Below, one piece after another: positions 32,266-39,887 of a stretch of 58,387 bases of DNA. Positions within the stretch are counted from its first letter, which is position 1, and each line of letters begins with the position of its first letter. Origin of the DNA: JAZDPK01 sp043797615 (GTDB taxonomy: Bacteria; Patescibacteriota; Patescibacteriia; UBA11705; JABHMO01); the NCBI GenBank assembly GCA_043797615.1, contig JAZDPK010000039.1, positions 1 through 58,387 of the forward strand, in the 5' to 3' direction. The notes under the pieces were generated by a model. That model saw nothing but the letters and a program-made list of their open reading frames with translations. It was not told the DNA's origin and searched no databases. The position numbers and the translations under genes were made by a program.

Positions 32266-32321
32266 CATGAAGTCCCGAAGGGATCCCTTTGGGACATGTA
32301 ACATGTAATAGAAAATAAACT

Positions 32322-32585
32322 ATGAATTTGATTACAACTCTGGGACTGGCGGCGGCTGCCTGCACGACGTTCGCGTTTCTGCCGCAAGCGGTTAAAACGA
32401 TAAAAACGAAAAGCACGAATGATTTATCGGTGGGAATGTATTCAATGACGACAACCGGAATATTTTTGTGGCTGGTTTACGGCCTGCGCATCAAAGATGT
32501 CCTGCTCATCGCGGCGAACGTGGTGACGCTCGTGTTTACGGTGACGATTCTGTTTTTGATAATAAAAAATACCAGGAAAAATTAG
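32322..32585 (+). CDS. SemiSWEET-type sugar transporter
   Basis: An 87-residue protein with three transmembrane helices and the PQ-loop signature (FLPQAVKTIKTKSTNDLS), matching bacterial SemiSWEET/MtN3 proteins, which dimerise to carry sugars by facilitated diffusion. Family context residues: helix 1 TLGLAAAACTTFAFLPQ, helix 2 SVGMYSMTTTGIFLWLVYG, helix 3 LIAANVVTLVFTVTILFL. Substrate not predictable. Confidence 0.88.
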   Translation: MNLITTLGLAAAACTTFAFLPQAVKTIKTKSTNDLSVGMYSMTTTGIFLWLVYGLRIKDVLLIAANVVTLVFTVTILFLIIKNTRKN

Positions 32586-32605
32586 TTTTTTTTGAAAAAT
32601 AAAAA

Positions 32606-32640
32606 ACTTCCGCCAGAATCGTCTGTTCGGAAGTTTTGTT
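32606..32640. terminator. Bidirectional terminator
   Basis: AACTTCCG/CGGAAGTT stem around a 15-base loop with T-runs on both sides. It serves the SemiSWEET gene and the minus-strand gene at 32644. A twin is at 33141. Confidence 0.8.
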
Positions 32641-32643
32641 TGC

Positions 32644-32883
32644 TTATTTCGCCGGTTCGTCGATCTTGACGCCTTTCAACCAAGTTTCGATTTGTTTCGG
32701 CGTGACGGAAAAATAATGTCGATTTTTGCTCCTTTCAATCTCTTCCCAACTTATTCCCGTCAAATCGCAAAGATTGATGACTTTTTTTATGTTCGTTCCG
32801 TCCAAGCGCGCCGTCACATAGGTTTTACCGATTTTCCACCACCATAATTTTCCGTTTACAATGATTTTTCTAAAGCCTTTCAT
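32644..32883 (-). CDS. Small protein with DNA/RNA-binding look
   Basis: A 79-residue protein: a beta-hairpin-rich start (FRKIIVNGKLWWWKIGKTYVTARLDG) and helical C-terminal half (KKVINLCDLTGISWEEIERSK, split). Not recognised. ATG 32883 is preferred because GGAGGT lies just upstream; the earlier in-frame start at 32943 overlaps the promoter. Promoter TTGACA-17-TTAAAT on the minus strand at 32962-32934. Solitary ORFan unit. Confidence 0.6.
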   Translation of the reverse strand: MKGFRKIIVNGKLWWWKIGKTYVTARLDGTNIKKVINLCDLTGISWEEIERSKNRHYFSVTPKQIETWLKGVKIDEPAK

Positions 32884-32933
32884 GCACGCACCTCCAGTTA
32901 TTTTTAAAATAAATTGTAAATGAGCCATACCGC

Positions 32934-32962
32934 ATTTAATCATATTGAAAACGGCGTGTCAA
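32934..32962 (-). promoter_or_regulatory. Sigma-70 promoter
   Basis: Minus strand TTGACA (32962-32957), 17-bp spacer, TTAAAT (32939-32934). Confidence 0.6.
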
Positions 32963-33049
32963 GCGCAATGCGGCAAGGGGAATTAAAGTTTTAATTTCTA
33001 CCCGACTTCAGTCGGCTACCGTTTTACTGAAGGCAATATTTTCCAACTG

Positions 33050-33094
33050 CCGCCTTCGCTACCACCTTCGTTAAAACTACGGTGGTCGAGAAAG
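33050..33094 (-). repeat. CCACC/GGTGG repeat, copy 1
   Basis: About 45 bp nearly identical, inverted, to 55872-55916. Contains CCACC...GGTGG arms around TAGTTTTAACGAA and ends GCGAAGGCGGC. Confidence 0.7.
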
Positions 33095-33140
33095 CTTCGG
33101 TGGCCAGAAAAGTCGGGTGGAAAATTATCTAAAAATAAAA

Positions 33141-33171
33141 AACTTCCGACGGCATTGCCTGTGCGGAAGTT
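33141..33171 (-). terminator. Terminator of the amber-interrupted gene
   Basis: AACTTCCG/CGGAAGTT stem, same sequence as the one at 32606, with an A-run on the plus strand, i.e. a T-run for the minus strand. Confidence 0.75.
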
Positions 33172-33178
33172 CGGAGCG

Positions 33179-33502
33179 TTACTTGTTCATTAGCTCGTTC
33201 AGCGCTTTTTTGACGCCGAGCGGAGGTTTCCAGTTCGGATTGTATTTCTTGGCGTAAGGATAGTCGAAGCTGTACGGACAGCCGATTTTCTCGCCGTTCG
33301 GGTCGTGATCTTCGCAGCTCGGGTGCGATGCTTTGCACCGCTGGCCGTGCGATCCGGTGTTGAAAGGACAGGTTACGTTGGTGATAATGAACGTCAAGCC
33401 TGGCTATTTGTTCAATTCCACCGTGACGGCAACAGGCTTTTCCAGAACCTTCTTGCCTTTTGCGTTTTGTCCCAAACAATTAAAATGAACAATCTTTTGC
33501 AT
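33179..33502 (-). pseudogene. Small Cys-containing gene split by an in-frame amber codon
   Basis: ATG 33502, with AAAGGAGG seven bases upstream, opens a 32-codon ORF (MQKIVHFNCLGQNAKG...VELNK) ending in TAG at 33406-33404. Translation in the same frame continues without another stop to 33179: PGLTFIITNVTCPFNTG, then CKASHPSCEDHDPNGEKIGCP and a helical end. The two halves read as one ~107-residue protein, with beta strand continuity across the TAG and five cysteines of which several could bind a metal. Either a nonsense mutation, stop read-through, or restart at TTG 33397. Consensus promoter upstream and terminator downstream are intact. Confidence 0.65.
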
Positions 33503-33553
33503 TTTCATTCCTCCTTTTTTATCGCAAATATGCGGTTGAATCGAGTGATTTGC

Positions 33554-33582
33554 ATTGTAGCACGGCTGAACATTTGCGTCAA
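33554..33582 (-). promoter_or_regulatory. Sigma-70 promoter
   Basis: Minus strand TTGACG (33582-33577), 17-bp spacer, TACAAT (33559-33554). Confidence 0.8.
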
Positions 33583-33631
33583 GATCAAAGCGCGATTGAC
33601 GTTGTCGTGTTTGAATTGATATAATTTAATC

Positions 33632-34657
33632 ATGTTAAAACAACTGTCCGACAAAATCGGTTTGGCGGTTTTGGAAAACGAGCCGCTGAAAAACCACACC
33701 ACATTCAAAATCGGCGGACCGGCCAGATTTTTTGTCCGCGTGAACAACAAGCAAGATTTGTTGAAAAGCTTGAAAGCGGCGCATGAATTGCATCTGCCGT
33801 TTTTGCTGCTTGGCGGAGGAAGCAACGTTTTAATCAACGATAAAGGATTTGACGGCCTAGTTATTAAATTGGAAGAAGGGGAAATTGAAATTAAAAACAA
33901 TATTTTAAAATGCTTTGCCGGAAGCAATTTGAGCAAGACGATACGCGAAGCGCTGAAAAATAATTTATCCGGTTTGGAATTTGCCGCGAATATTCCCGGC
34001 ACGGTCGGCGGCGCAGTGTGGGGCAATGCCGGCGCGTACGGCAAGGGCGTCGGCGATTTTGTCAGCGAAGTGGAAGTCGTCAAATTAAATCCGGAATCGA
34101 ACGATTTTATCAATTTAAAAATATTTTCAAAAGAAGATTGCGAATTTGAATACCGCTCCAGCATATTTAAAAAGAATTCCGATCTGATCATCGCGGAAAT
34201 TAAATTCGAATTGATTGTTAATGAAAAAGCCGCCGAGTTATTCGATGCGATTAATAAGGAATGGCAAGAACGCCTGGCAAAACAACCGCTTGATCTGCCG
34301 AGCGCGGGGTGCGCGTTTAAAAATATCACGTTGAAAGAAGATTGCTTCCCCCGCATTTGCGGGGTCGCAATGACATCCGAGCGAAAGTTGGCCGCGAAGA
34401 ATAGCGCGCTCGGGGCGGCCGGCGATTTGGCGCAATTCGCAATTCATGGTAAAATACCGGTAGGCAGACTGATTGAATCAGTCGGGTTAAAGGGCAAAAA
34501 GATCGGCGGGGCGGTGATTTCCGACAAGCACGCCAATTTCATCGTCAATATTGATAATGCGTCGGCGGCGGATGTTGTTGGCCTGATTGAACTCGCGAAA
34601 AAAGAGGTGAAAAATAAGTTTGGCGTTGAACTTGAGCAAGAAATCAAGATAATTTAA
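33632..34657 (+). CDS. murB: UDP-N-acetylenolpyruvoylglucosamine reductase
   Basis: MurB is the FAD-dependent reductase that makes UDP-MurNAc. Visible: HTTFKIGGPARFFV, LGGGSNVLI, the FAD-site EFAANIPGTVGGAVWGNAGAYG (split), EYRSSIF with the catalytic-site Ser/Tyr region, SAGCAFKN, and GKKIGGAVISDKHANFIVN. Between FKN and VGRLIES is an extra stretch of about 45 residues. Part of it (DCFPRICGVAMTS) is encoded by a palindrome of the GATTGC...GCAATGAC type at 34340-34374. Functional motifs on both sides are intact. Confidence 0.93.
   Translation: MLKQLSDKIGLAVLENEPLKNHTTFKIGGPARFFVRVNNKQDLLKSLKAAHELHLPFLLLGGGSNVLINDKGFDGLVIKLEEGEIEIKNNILKCFAGSNLSKTIREALKNNLSGLEFAANIPGTVGGAVWGNAGAYGKGVGDFVSEVEVVKLNPESNDFINLKIFSKEDCEFEYRSSIFKKNSDLIIAEIKFELIVNEKAAELFDAINKEWQERLAKQPLDLPSAGCAFKNITLKEDCFPRICGVAMTSERKLAAKNSALGAAGDLAQFAIHGKIPVGRLIESVGLKGKKIGGAVISDKHANFIVNIDNASAADVVGLIELAKKEVKNKFGVELEQEIKII
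34340..34374. repeat. GATTGC/GCAATGAC-type REP in murB
   Basis: GATTGCTTCCCCCGC and GCGGGGTCGCAAT arms around ATTT; this kind of REP is known in many unrelated bacteria. In frame. Confidence 0.75.
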
Positions 34658-34668
34658 TCTTTTTCACT

Positions 34669-34971
34669 ATGAAAATCAATTTAAAGGCCACCAACATCGA
34701 TTTGACTGCCGGAATGCGCGATCAAGTGAACGAGAAATGCGGCGGACTCGACAAGTATTTCAGCAACATCCAGCAGGCGGACGTGGAAATCGGCAAAACG
34801 AGCGCCAAGCATCGCAAAGGAGACATTTTTTTCTGCGAAATAAATTTATCCGTACCCGGCAAGCTCCTGCGCTTTCGCAAAGAAACCAACGATCTGCAGA
34901 AGGCGATTAACGAGGTGAAGAGGGGAATACAGCAGGAGATTAAGAAGTACAAGGAACAGTTGGAAAACTAA
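34669..34971 (+). CDS. hpf: Ribosome hibernation promoting factor, short form
   Basis: HPF/RaiA-family protein that binds the 30S decoding region and stores or inactivates ribosomes under stress. Pattern KINLKATNIDLTAGMRDQV, then LDKYFSNIQQADVEIG, and the C-terminal basic helix NEVKRGIQQEIKKYKEQ. It is 100 residues, so the long-form C-terminal dimerisation domain is absent. It starts 12 bp after murB and is probably cotranscribed with it. Confidence 0.93.
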   Translation: MKINLKATNIDLTAGMRDQVNEKCGGLDKYFSNIQQADVEIGKTSAKHRKGDIFFCEINLSVPGKLLRFRKETNDLQKAINEVKRGIQQEIKKYKEQLEN

Positions 34972-35115
34972 TTATTCTAATTAACCTAATTGTTTTAATT
35001 ATTCTAAAAAATATCTAAAAGCAAAAGTCCCAAAAAATTTTGAGCATTTGATTATTTGGATTTGTTTAGGTTAATTAGTATAATTAAAATAATTAGGTTA
35101 ATTTTTCTTTGGACT
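34972..35115. repeat. Inverted TAATTATTCTAATTAACC theme spacer
   Basis: Left arm TAATTATTCTAATTAACC and right arm GGTTAATTAGTATAATTA are near complements; the right arm ends just before the next start codon. A clear example of the theme-spacer architecture. Confidence 0.7.
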
Positions 35116-35763
35116 ATGCATTACCGCGAACGCTGGCTGTCGCTAAGCCATTTTAAAGTCAATTTCGTGATCAGAATCCTGATCGCGTCCGATTTTGTGA
35201 TCTGGTCGTCAATCAACATGGTGACGCCGATCTTCGCGATTTTCATCGCCGACCGGATCGAAGGCGGATCAGTGTCGGCGGCCGGCATCGCGATGATGAT
35301 TTATTTTATCGCGAAATCGATTTTCGAAATTCCGATCGGCATTATCATGGATCGGACGAAATCGGAGCGCGACGACCTGTATTTCGCGATCGGCGGCACG
35401 ATGCTGATCGGCGTTGTTTATTTTCTGTTTTCGTTTGTCACAAACGTTTGGGAATTGTATTTCTTGCAGATATTTCTCGGCATCGGCACGGCCGGGGCTT
35501 GGCCGAGCTGGTTTTCCATTTTCGGCCGTCACATCGACGAGGCGAAGCACGGCTTCGTCTGGAGCTTGCACGACGTTCTTCTCGGCGTCGGCGGGGCAGC
35601 CGCGGCCGGCATCGGCGCGTTTGCGGTGGAAAAATTCGGCTTCGGCATCGTTTTCCAAATCATCGGCGTCTTGGTGATCCTTGGCGCGGGATTGCTGTTT
35701 TTGATCAGGAAAAAAGTTTATACGGATGGAAAAGAGGCGCAAACAACGAAGTCGGGCAAGTAG
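35116..35763 (+). CDS. Half-size MFS-like membrane transporter
   Basis: A 215-residue protein with about six transmembrane helices, matching one half of a major facilitator (12-TM) protein, including the loop-2 type GIIMDRTKSERDD motif between helices 2 and 3. ATG 35116 is preferred; in-frame codons upstream from 35056 are spacer repeat. Either a genuine half-size transporter that dimerises or a truncated gene: it ends in TDGKEAQTTKSGK with no second half, and a restriction-modification remnant follows immediately. Confidence 0.7.
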   Translation: MHYRERWLSLSHFKVNFVIRILIASDFVIWSSINMVTPIFAIFIADRIEGGSVSAAGIAMMIYFIAKSIFEIPIGIIMDRTKSERDDLYFAIGGTMLIGVVYFLFSFVTNVWELYFLQIFLGIGTAGAWPSWFSIFGRHIDEAKHGFVWSLHDVLLGVGGAAAAGIGAFAVEKFGFGIVFQIIGVLVILGAGLLFLIRKKVYTDGKEAQTTKSGK

Positions 35764-35766
35764 GGC

Positions 35767-35927
35767 GGCAGAAGCTCAATGATGAAATCGCCAAAACCGA
35801 CAAGAAAATCGATCAGGAGGTTTACAAATTGTACGGGTTGACGGAGGAGGAGATTGGGATTGTTGAGGGGAATAAAAAAAAATTGTTGAAGCTTTTAATT
35901 AAGCATGCTATAATACAAATGAAATAA
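35767..35927 (+). pseudogene. C-terminal remnant of a restriction-modification enzyme
   Basis: In the frame ending at 35927 the translation includes KLNDEIAKTDKKIDQEVY and KLYGLTEEEIGIVEGN. ID-x-x-VYxLYGLTEEEI-x-IVEG is the characteristic C-terminal end of type IIG/Eco57I-like methyltransferase-endonucleases. No start codon or upstream domain is present, so this is a fragment fused by decay to the end of the MFS-like gene. Confidence 0.6.
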
Positions 35928-36002
35928 ATAAGGTAATTTTGAGCATAAAATTGCATATTTTGGAATTAATTTTTCGAATAAGTGTGATTTTAAATTTGGC
36001 TG

Positions 36003-36031
36003 TTGACACTTGTGGATAACCTTGATTAAAT
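36003..36031 (+). promoter_or_regulatory. Putative promoter of the Panacea pair
   Basis: TTGACA (36003-36008), 17-bp spacer, TTAAAT (36026-36031), ending about 24 bases before the start codon. Confidence 0.55.
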
Positions 36032-36054
36032 GGGATATTCAAATCAATTCATCT

Positions 36055-36591
36055 ATGACAATACCATTGCCAAAATTAAAAGCCATAATCAAGTATTTTT
36101 GTGCTAATACTAATCCGGATTTGCTGGGCAAAACAAAATTGATGAAATTGTTTTACTTTTTGGATTTTTCACACATTAAGAAATGCGGAACAAGCGTAAC
36201 CGGCGATACTTACTATAATTTGGAGTTCGGGCCTATTCCGACGATGATAAAAAATCTCGTGGATTTATCCGAAGAAAAACCCGAATCATCGCTACTCTCC
36301 GATGTGATGGAAGTGCAGTGCAAGGATGGTCAAGAAATGCATAAAATAGTTTGCGGACGAGATTTTACCAAAAAAGACGAAGAATATTTCAGCCCGCTTG
36401 AATTTGAAACGCTCGCGAACGTATGCAAAAGGTTCAAAGATTACAGCACGGAGCAAATCGTGAACGCGTCGCATCAGGAAGCGCCATGGTTGAAAACCAG
36501 GCAATTGGAAAAAATCTCGTATGAACTCGCGGCTGATGATCCTGATTGCTTGGTAAGAAAGGAAGATATACAATTAATGTCTAAAATCTAA
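36055..36591 (+). CDS. Panacea-domain (DUF4065/SocA-like) protein, putative antitoxin
   Basis: A 178-residue protein with the Panacea (DUF4065) pattern: KLKAIIKYFCANTNP, KTKLMKLFYFLDF, then the G-x-x-YxxLEFGP-P loop (TGDTYYNLEFGPIPTMI) and C-terminal SHQEAPWL. Panacea domains neutralise many unrelated toxins in bacterial and phage toxin-antitoxin systems. Start ATG 36055; an in-frame start at 36010 overlaps the promoter. The downstream gene begins one base after this stop, typical of a TA pair. Base composition is AT-richer than the flanking genes, consistent with acquisition. Confidence 0.85.
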   Translation: MTIPLPKLKAIIKYFCANTNPDLLGKTKLMKLFYFLDFSHIKKCGTSVTGDTYYNLEFGPIPTMIKNLVDLSEEKPESSLLSDVMEVQCKDGQEMHKIVCGRDFTKKDEEYFSPLEFETLANVCKRFKDYSTEQIVNASHQEAPWLKTRQLEKISYELAADDPDCLVRKEDIQLMSKI

Positions 36592-36592
36592 T

Positions 36593-37012
36593 ATGGTAAA
36601 GTTCGGTGACATATTTCGTTATAAAGAATATATATATATTTACCTGGCAGCTAAAGATGACGGAGTGACATTGTATGTTTCGCAAATTTTTTCAAATAGA
36701 GAAGTTATTCAAGATTTTATAAAAAGTCGCAGCGGGTTGTCTGTGATAAAAACAATCGATCCCGTTAAAAAAAATATTTTAGATTTATCGCATTGTTTTA
36801 TTATTTTGACTACTGATGGATTTGAAAGTCAAATGGCACATTTGGCAAATTCAGATAAACATAATGTCAATATCACGGAATCAGAATCGATAGGCGAGTT
36901 GTGTAGAGAAGATTTAAATGCACTGAAAAAGGAAATTTTGGATAATATTGATGTTCTACCTCCAACGGTTGTAAAATACGTTCAGGAATTAGATATTGAG
37001 CGTATCGGATAG
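36593..37012 (+). CDS. Unrecognised partner of the Panacea protein, putative toxin
   Basis: A 139-residue protein starting MVKFGDIFRYKEYIYIYLA. The GDI-(F/Y) opening followed by beta strands faintly resembles PemK/MazF-type SH3-like barrels, but catalytic residues cannot be confirmed. The C-terminal third is helical (CREDLNALKKEILDN). Start one base after the Panacea gene stop, so translation is coupled. Position makes it the likely toxin (or a second regulatory component) of a two-gene TA module. A weak GGCG/CGCC hairpin with a T-run follows at about 37033. Confidence 0.6.
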   Translation: MVKFGDIFRYKEYIYIYLAAKDDGVTLYVSQIFSNREVIQDFIKSRSGLSVIKTIDPVKKNILDLSHCFIILTTDGFESQMAHLANSDKHNVNITESESIGELCREDLNALKKEILDNIDVLPPTVVKYVQELDIERIG

Positions 37013-37115
37013 TAGTATGTATTTGATAAAACCGGCGCATCCAACGCCTTGTTTTTATTTTAAATAAATGATAGAATTGCATTATCCGATTTAATCTAAA
37101 ACATTGCGCAAAAAT

Positions 37116-39869
37116 ATGGGAATATTGACCAAATTGTTCGGCGACCCGAATCAAAAAGTGATTGACGATATGCAGCCGCTCGTTGACAAGATCAATGGGT
37201 TCAGTTCTGATTATGAAAAATTATCTGCCGAAGAATTGAAGAATAAAACCGTTGAATTCAAAAAGCGTTTGGCAAACGGCAAAACGCTGGACGATATTTT
37301 GCCGGAGGCGTTTGCTACGATCAGAGAGGCGAACCGGCGCGCGATTAAAGTCCGGCACTTTGACGTTCAACTCATCGGCGGCATCGTGCTGCACCGCGGC
37401 GAAATCGCGGAAATGAAGACCGGCGAAGGCAAAACGCACGTGGCCGGCTTGACGTTGTATTTGAATTCGCTCGAAGAAAAAGGCGCACACTTGGTTACGG
37501 TGAACGATTATCTGGCGCGGCGCGACGCCGGCTGGAACGGGCCGGCGAATCATCTGCTCGGAATTTCCACCGCTTGCATCGCGCATGAATCATCTTACAT
37601 TTACGATCCGGAATATATCGATGAACAGCAGTCGGATTTCCGTTTAAAAAATTTGCGCCCTTGCTCGCGTCAACAAGCGTACGCCGCGGACATCACTTAC
37701 GGCACGAACAGCGAATTCGGATTCGATTATCTGCGCGACAACATGGTTTATTCGCTTGCGCAAATGACGCAGCGCGATTTGCATTACGCGATCGTCGACG
37801 AAGTCGATTCGATTTTGATCGATGAAGCGCGTACGCCGCTCATCATTTCGGCGCCGAACGAAGATTCCGGCATCATGTATCAGCGTTTGTCCGGCATTTG
37901 TTCCGTTTTGAAAGAAAAGGACCCTTCGACAGGTTCGACAAGCTCACCGCAAGCAAGCTCAGGGCAGGGCGATTACAGCGTTGATGAAAAAATGCGCACG
38001 GCCATTTTCACGGACGAAGGACTCCGAAAAGTGGAAAAGGCGCTGAACATCGACAACCTCGCCGCCAACCAGCAGCTTTATTATTTCGCCACGAACGCTT
38101 TAAAAGCCAAGGCGCTGTTCGAGCGCGACAAGCATTACGTGGTGAAAGACGGCGAAGTGGTGATTATTGACGAATTCACCGGCCGGCTCATGCACGGCCG
38201 CCGCTATTCCGAAGGCCTGCATCAGGCGATCGAGGCGAAGGAAGGCGTGGAAGTGCAGCAAGAAAGCCGCACGCTCGCGACGATCACGATTCAAAATTAT
38301 TTCCGCATGTACAAGAAATTGTCCGGCATGACCGGCACGGCCGCGACCGAAGCGGAAGAATTTTCAAAAATTTACAATCTGGAAGTGACGGCCATTCCGA
38401 CGAACAGGCCGACGGTGCGCCAAGATCTGTCCGACCGGATTTATTCCTCTGAAAAAGGAAAATTTCTGGCCGTTGTCCAGGAAATAAAGCGCTTGCACGA
38501 AAAAGGACAGCCGGTTTTGGTCGGCACGATTTCCATTGAAAAAAACGAACTGTTGTCTTTATATTTGAAACAAGCCGGCGTGCCGCACGCGCTTTTGAAC
38601 GCGAAACAGCATGAAAAAGAAGCGGAAATCCTGGCGCAAGCCGGACGAGTCGGCGGCGTGACCGTGGCGACGAACATGGCCGGCCGCGGGGTCGACATCA
38701 TCCTTGGCGGTTCGCCGTTCAATCAGGAAGAGCATGAAAAAGTCAAAGAGCGCGGCGGCTTGTTCGTGCTCGGCACCGAACGGCATGAAGCGCGCCGCAT
38801 CGACAACCAGCTGCGCGGCCGGGCCGGACGCCAGGGCGATCCGGGCGCGTCGCAATTCTATATTTCAATGGAAGACGATCTGATGCGCGTGTTCGGATCC
38901 GACCGCGTTAAAAATATGATGCAGCGGCTCGGCGTGCCGGAAGACCAGCCGATCGAGAATAAATTCGTTTCGCGCTCGATCGAAACGGCGCAGAAGCGGG
39001 TTGAAGGAAACAATTTCGACATTCGAAAGCATTTGGTCGAATTCGACGACGTGATCAACAAGCAGCGCGAAATAATCTATAAGCGGCGCCGCGAGATTTT
39101 GAATTCGGCAAAGGGAAATCTGATCCATTCAAAGGAAATGATGCTGGAAATGATCGAGGACGAAATCCAGCAGATTGTTTCGTTTCACACGGCCGGCGAC
39201 GACCAGGCGGCTTGGAATTTGAAAGAAATTTGCGATTTGTGCAAAGCGATGTTTCCGATGTCGGACTCCGATTGCGAAAAAATTTCCAGCATTGAAAAAC
39301 TGGCCGGCGATCGCCTGCAGGATGCGTCCGCGCGCACGGAAATAATCGAATATCTTTTTAATATTTCCAAAACCAAATACGAAGAGTTGGAAGCGGGAAT
39401 TTTGGAAAAAAATCCGGATAAGAATTTCATGCGTTTGATCGAGCGGGAAATTTTGATCCGCAGTATCGACAATCTCTGGATCGGGCATTTGGAAGAAATC
39501 GCGTCTTTGCGCGAAGGAATCGGCCTGCGCGGCTACGCCCAGCGCGATCCGCTCATCGAATACAAGCGCGAGACTTATCAGATGTTTCTGGAGCTGCTCA
39601 ATCTGATCCAGCGCCAAGCGGTTTACAGCATCTATAAAATCGGATTCACGACGCGAATGGCGCCGGCTGAAACGGAAAATATTAAAACGATTGAACTCGG
39701 ACCGACGGAAACGGCGCAGTTTAAAGATCCTTACGCCGGCGCCGGCCATCAGGATAATCAAAATTCCGCTTCGCAAAAAACGAAAAATGCCGCCGGCGAA
39801 AAAGTCGGCCGGAACGATCCGTGCCCTTGTGGTAGCGGGAAGAAGTATAAGAAATGTTGCGGGGAATAA
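37116..39869 (+). CDS. secA: Preprotein translocase ATPase SecA
   Basis: Motor of Sec-dependent export. Motifs: MKTGEGKTHV Walker A, VDEVDSILIDEARTPLI, GMTGTAATEAEEF, ATNMAGRGVDIILGG, and the C-terminal SecB/lipid-binding zinc motif DPCPCGSGKKYKKCC. Length 917 residues is normal. ATG 37116 gives the usual MGILTKLFGDPNQ start. Between KEK and DYSVDEKM about 17 extra residues (DPSTGSTSSPQASSGQG) are encoded by tandem CCTTCGAC-type palindromes at 37919-37970, at a surface-loop position. secD and secF occur about 5 kb downstream. Confidence 0.97.
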   Translation: MGILTKLFGDPNQKVIDDMQPLVDKINGFSSDYEKLSAEELKNKTVEFKKRLANGKTLDDILPEAFATIREANRRAIKVRHFDVQLIGGIVLHRGEIAEMKTGEGKTHVAGLTLYLNSLEEKGAHLVTVNDYLARRDAGWNGPANHLLGISTACIAHESSYIYDPEYIDEQQSDFRLKNLRPCSRQQAYAADITYGTNSEFGFDYLRDNMVYSLAQMTQRDLHYAIVDEVDSILIDEARTPLIISAPNEDSGIMYQRLSGICSVLKEKDPSTGSTSSPQASSGQGDYSVDEKMRTAIFTDEGLRKVEKALNIDNLAANQQLYYFATNALKAKALFERDKHYVVKDGEVVIIDEFTGRLMHGRRYSEGLHQAIEAKEGVEVQQESRTLATITIQNYFRMYKKLSGMTGTAATEAEEFSKIYNLEVTAIPTNRPTVRQDLSDRIYSSEKGKFLAVVQEIKRLHEKGQPVLVGTISIEKNELLSLYLKQAGVPHALLNAKQHEKEAEILAQAGRVGGVTVATNMAGRGVDIILGGSPFNQEEHEKVKERGGLFVLGTERHEARRIDNQLRGRAGRQGDPGASQFYISMEDDLMRVFGSDRVKNMMQRLGVPEDQPIENKFVSRSIETAQKRVEGNNFDIRKHLVEFDDVINKQREIIYKRRREILNSAKGNLIHSKEMMLEMIEDEIQQIVSFHTAGDDQAAWNLKEICDLCKAMFPMSDSDCEKISSIEKLAGDRLQDASARTEIIEYLFNISKTKYEELEAGILEKNPDKNFMRLIEREILIRSIDNLWIGHLEEIASLREGIGLRGYAQRDPLIEYKRETYQMFLELLNLIQRQAVYSIYKIGFTTRMAPAETENIKTIELGPTETAQFKDPYAGAGHQDNQNSASQKTKNAAGEKVGRNDPCPCGSGKKYKKCCGE
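37919..37970. repeat. REP-like palindromes inside secA
   Basis: GGACCCTTCGACAGG followed by TTCGACAAGCTCACC and GCAAGCTCAGGGCAGGG: nested CCTTCGACAAGCTCAGGG elements, in frame. Confidence 0.75.
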
Positions 39870-39887
39870 AAAATAAAATTGTCAATA

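Noticed and set aside
35448..35927. A 159-codon ORF overlapping the MFS-like gene in another frame
   Set aside because: Its first two thirds are a shadow of the MFS gene; only the last ~50 codons look like protein, reported as an RM remnant.
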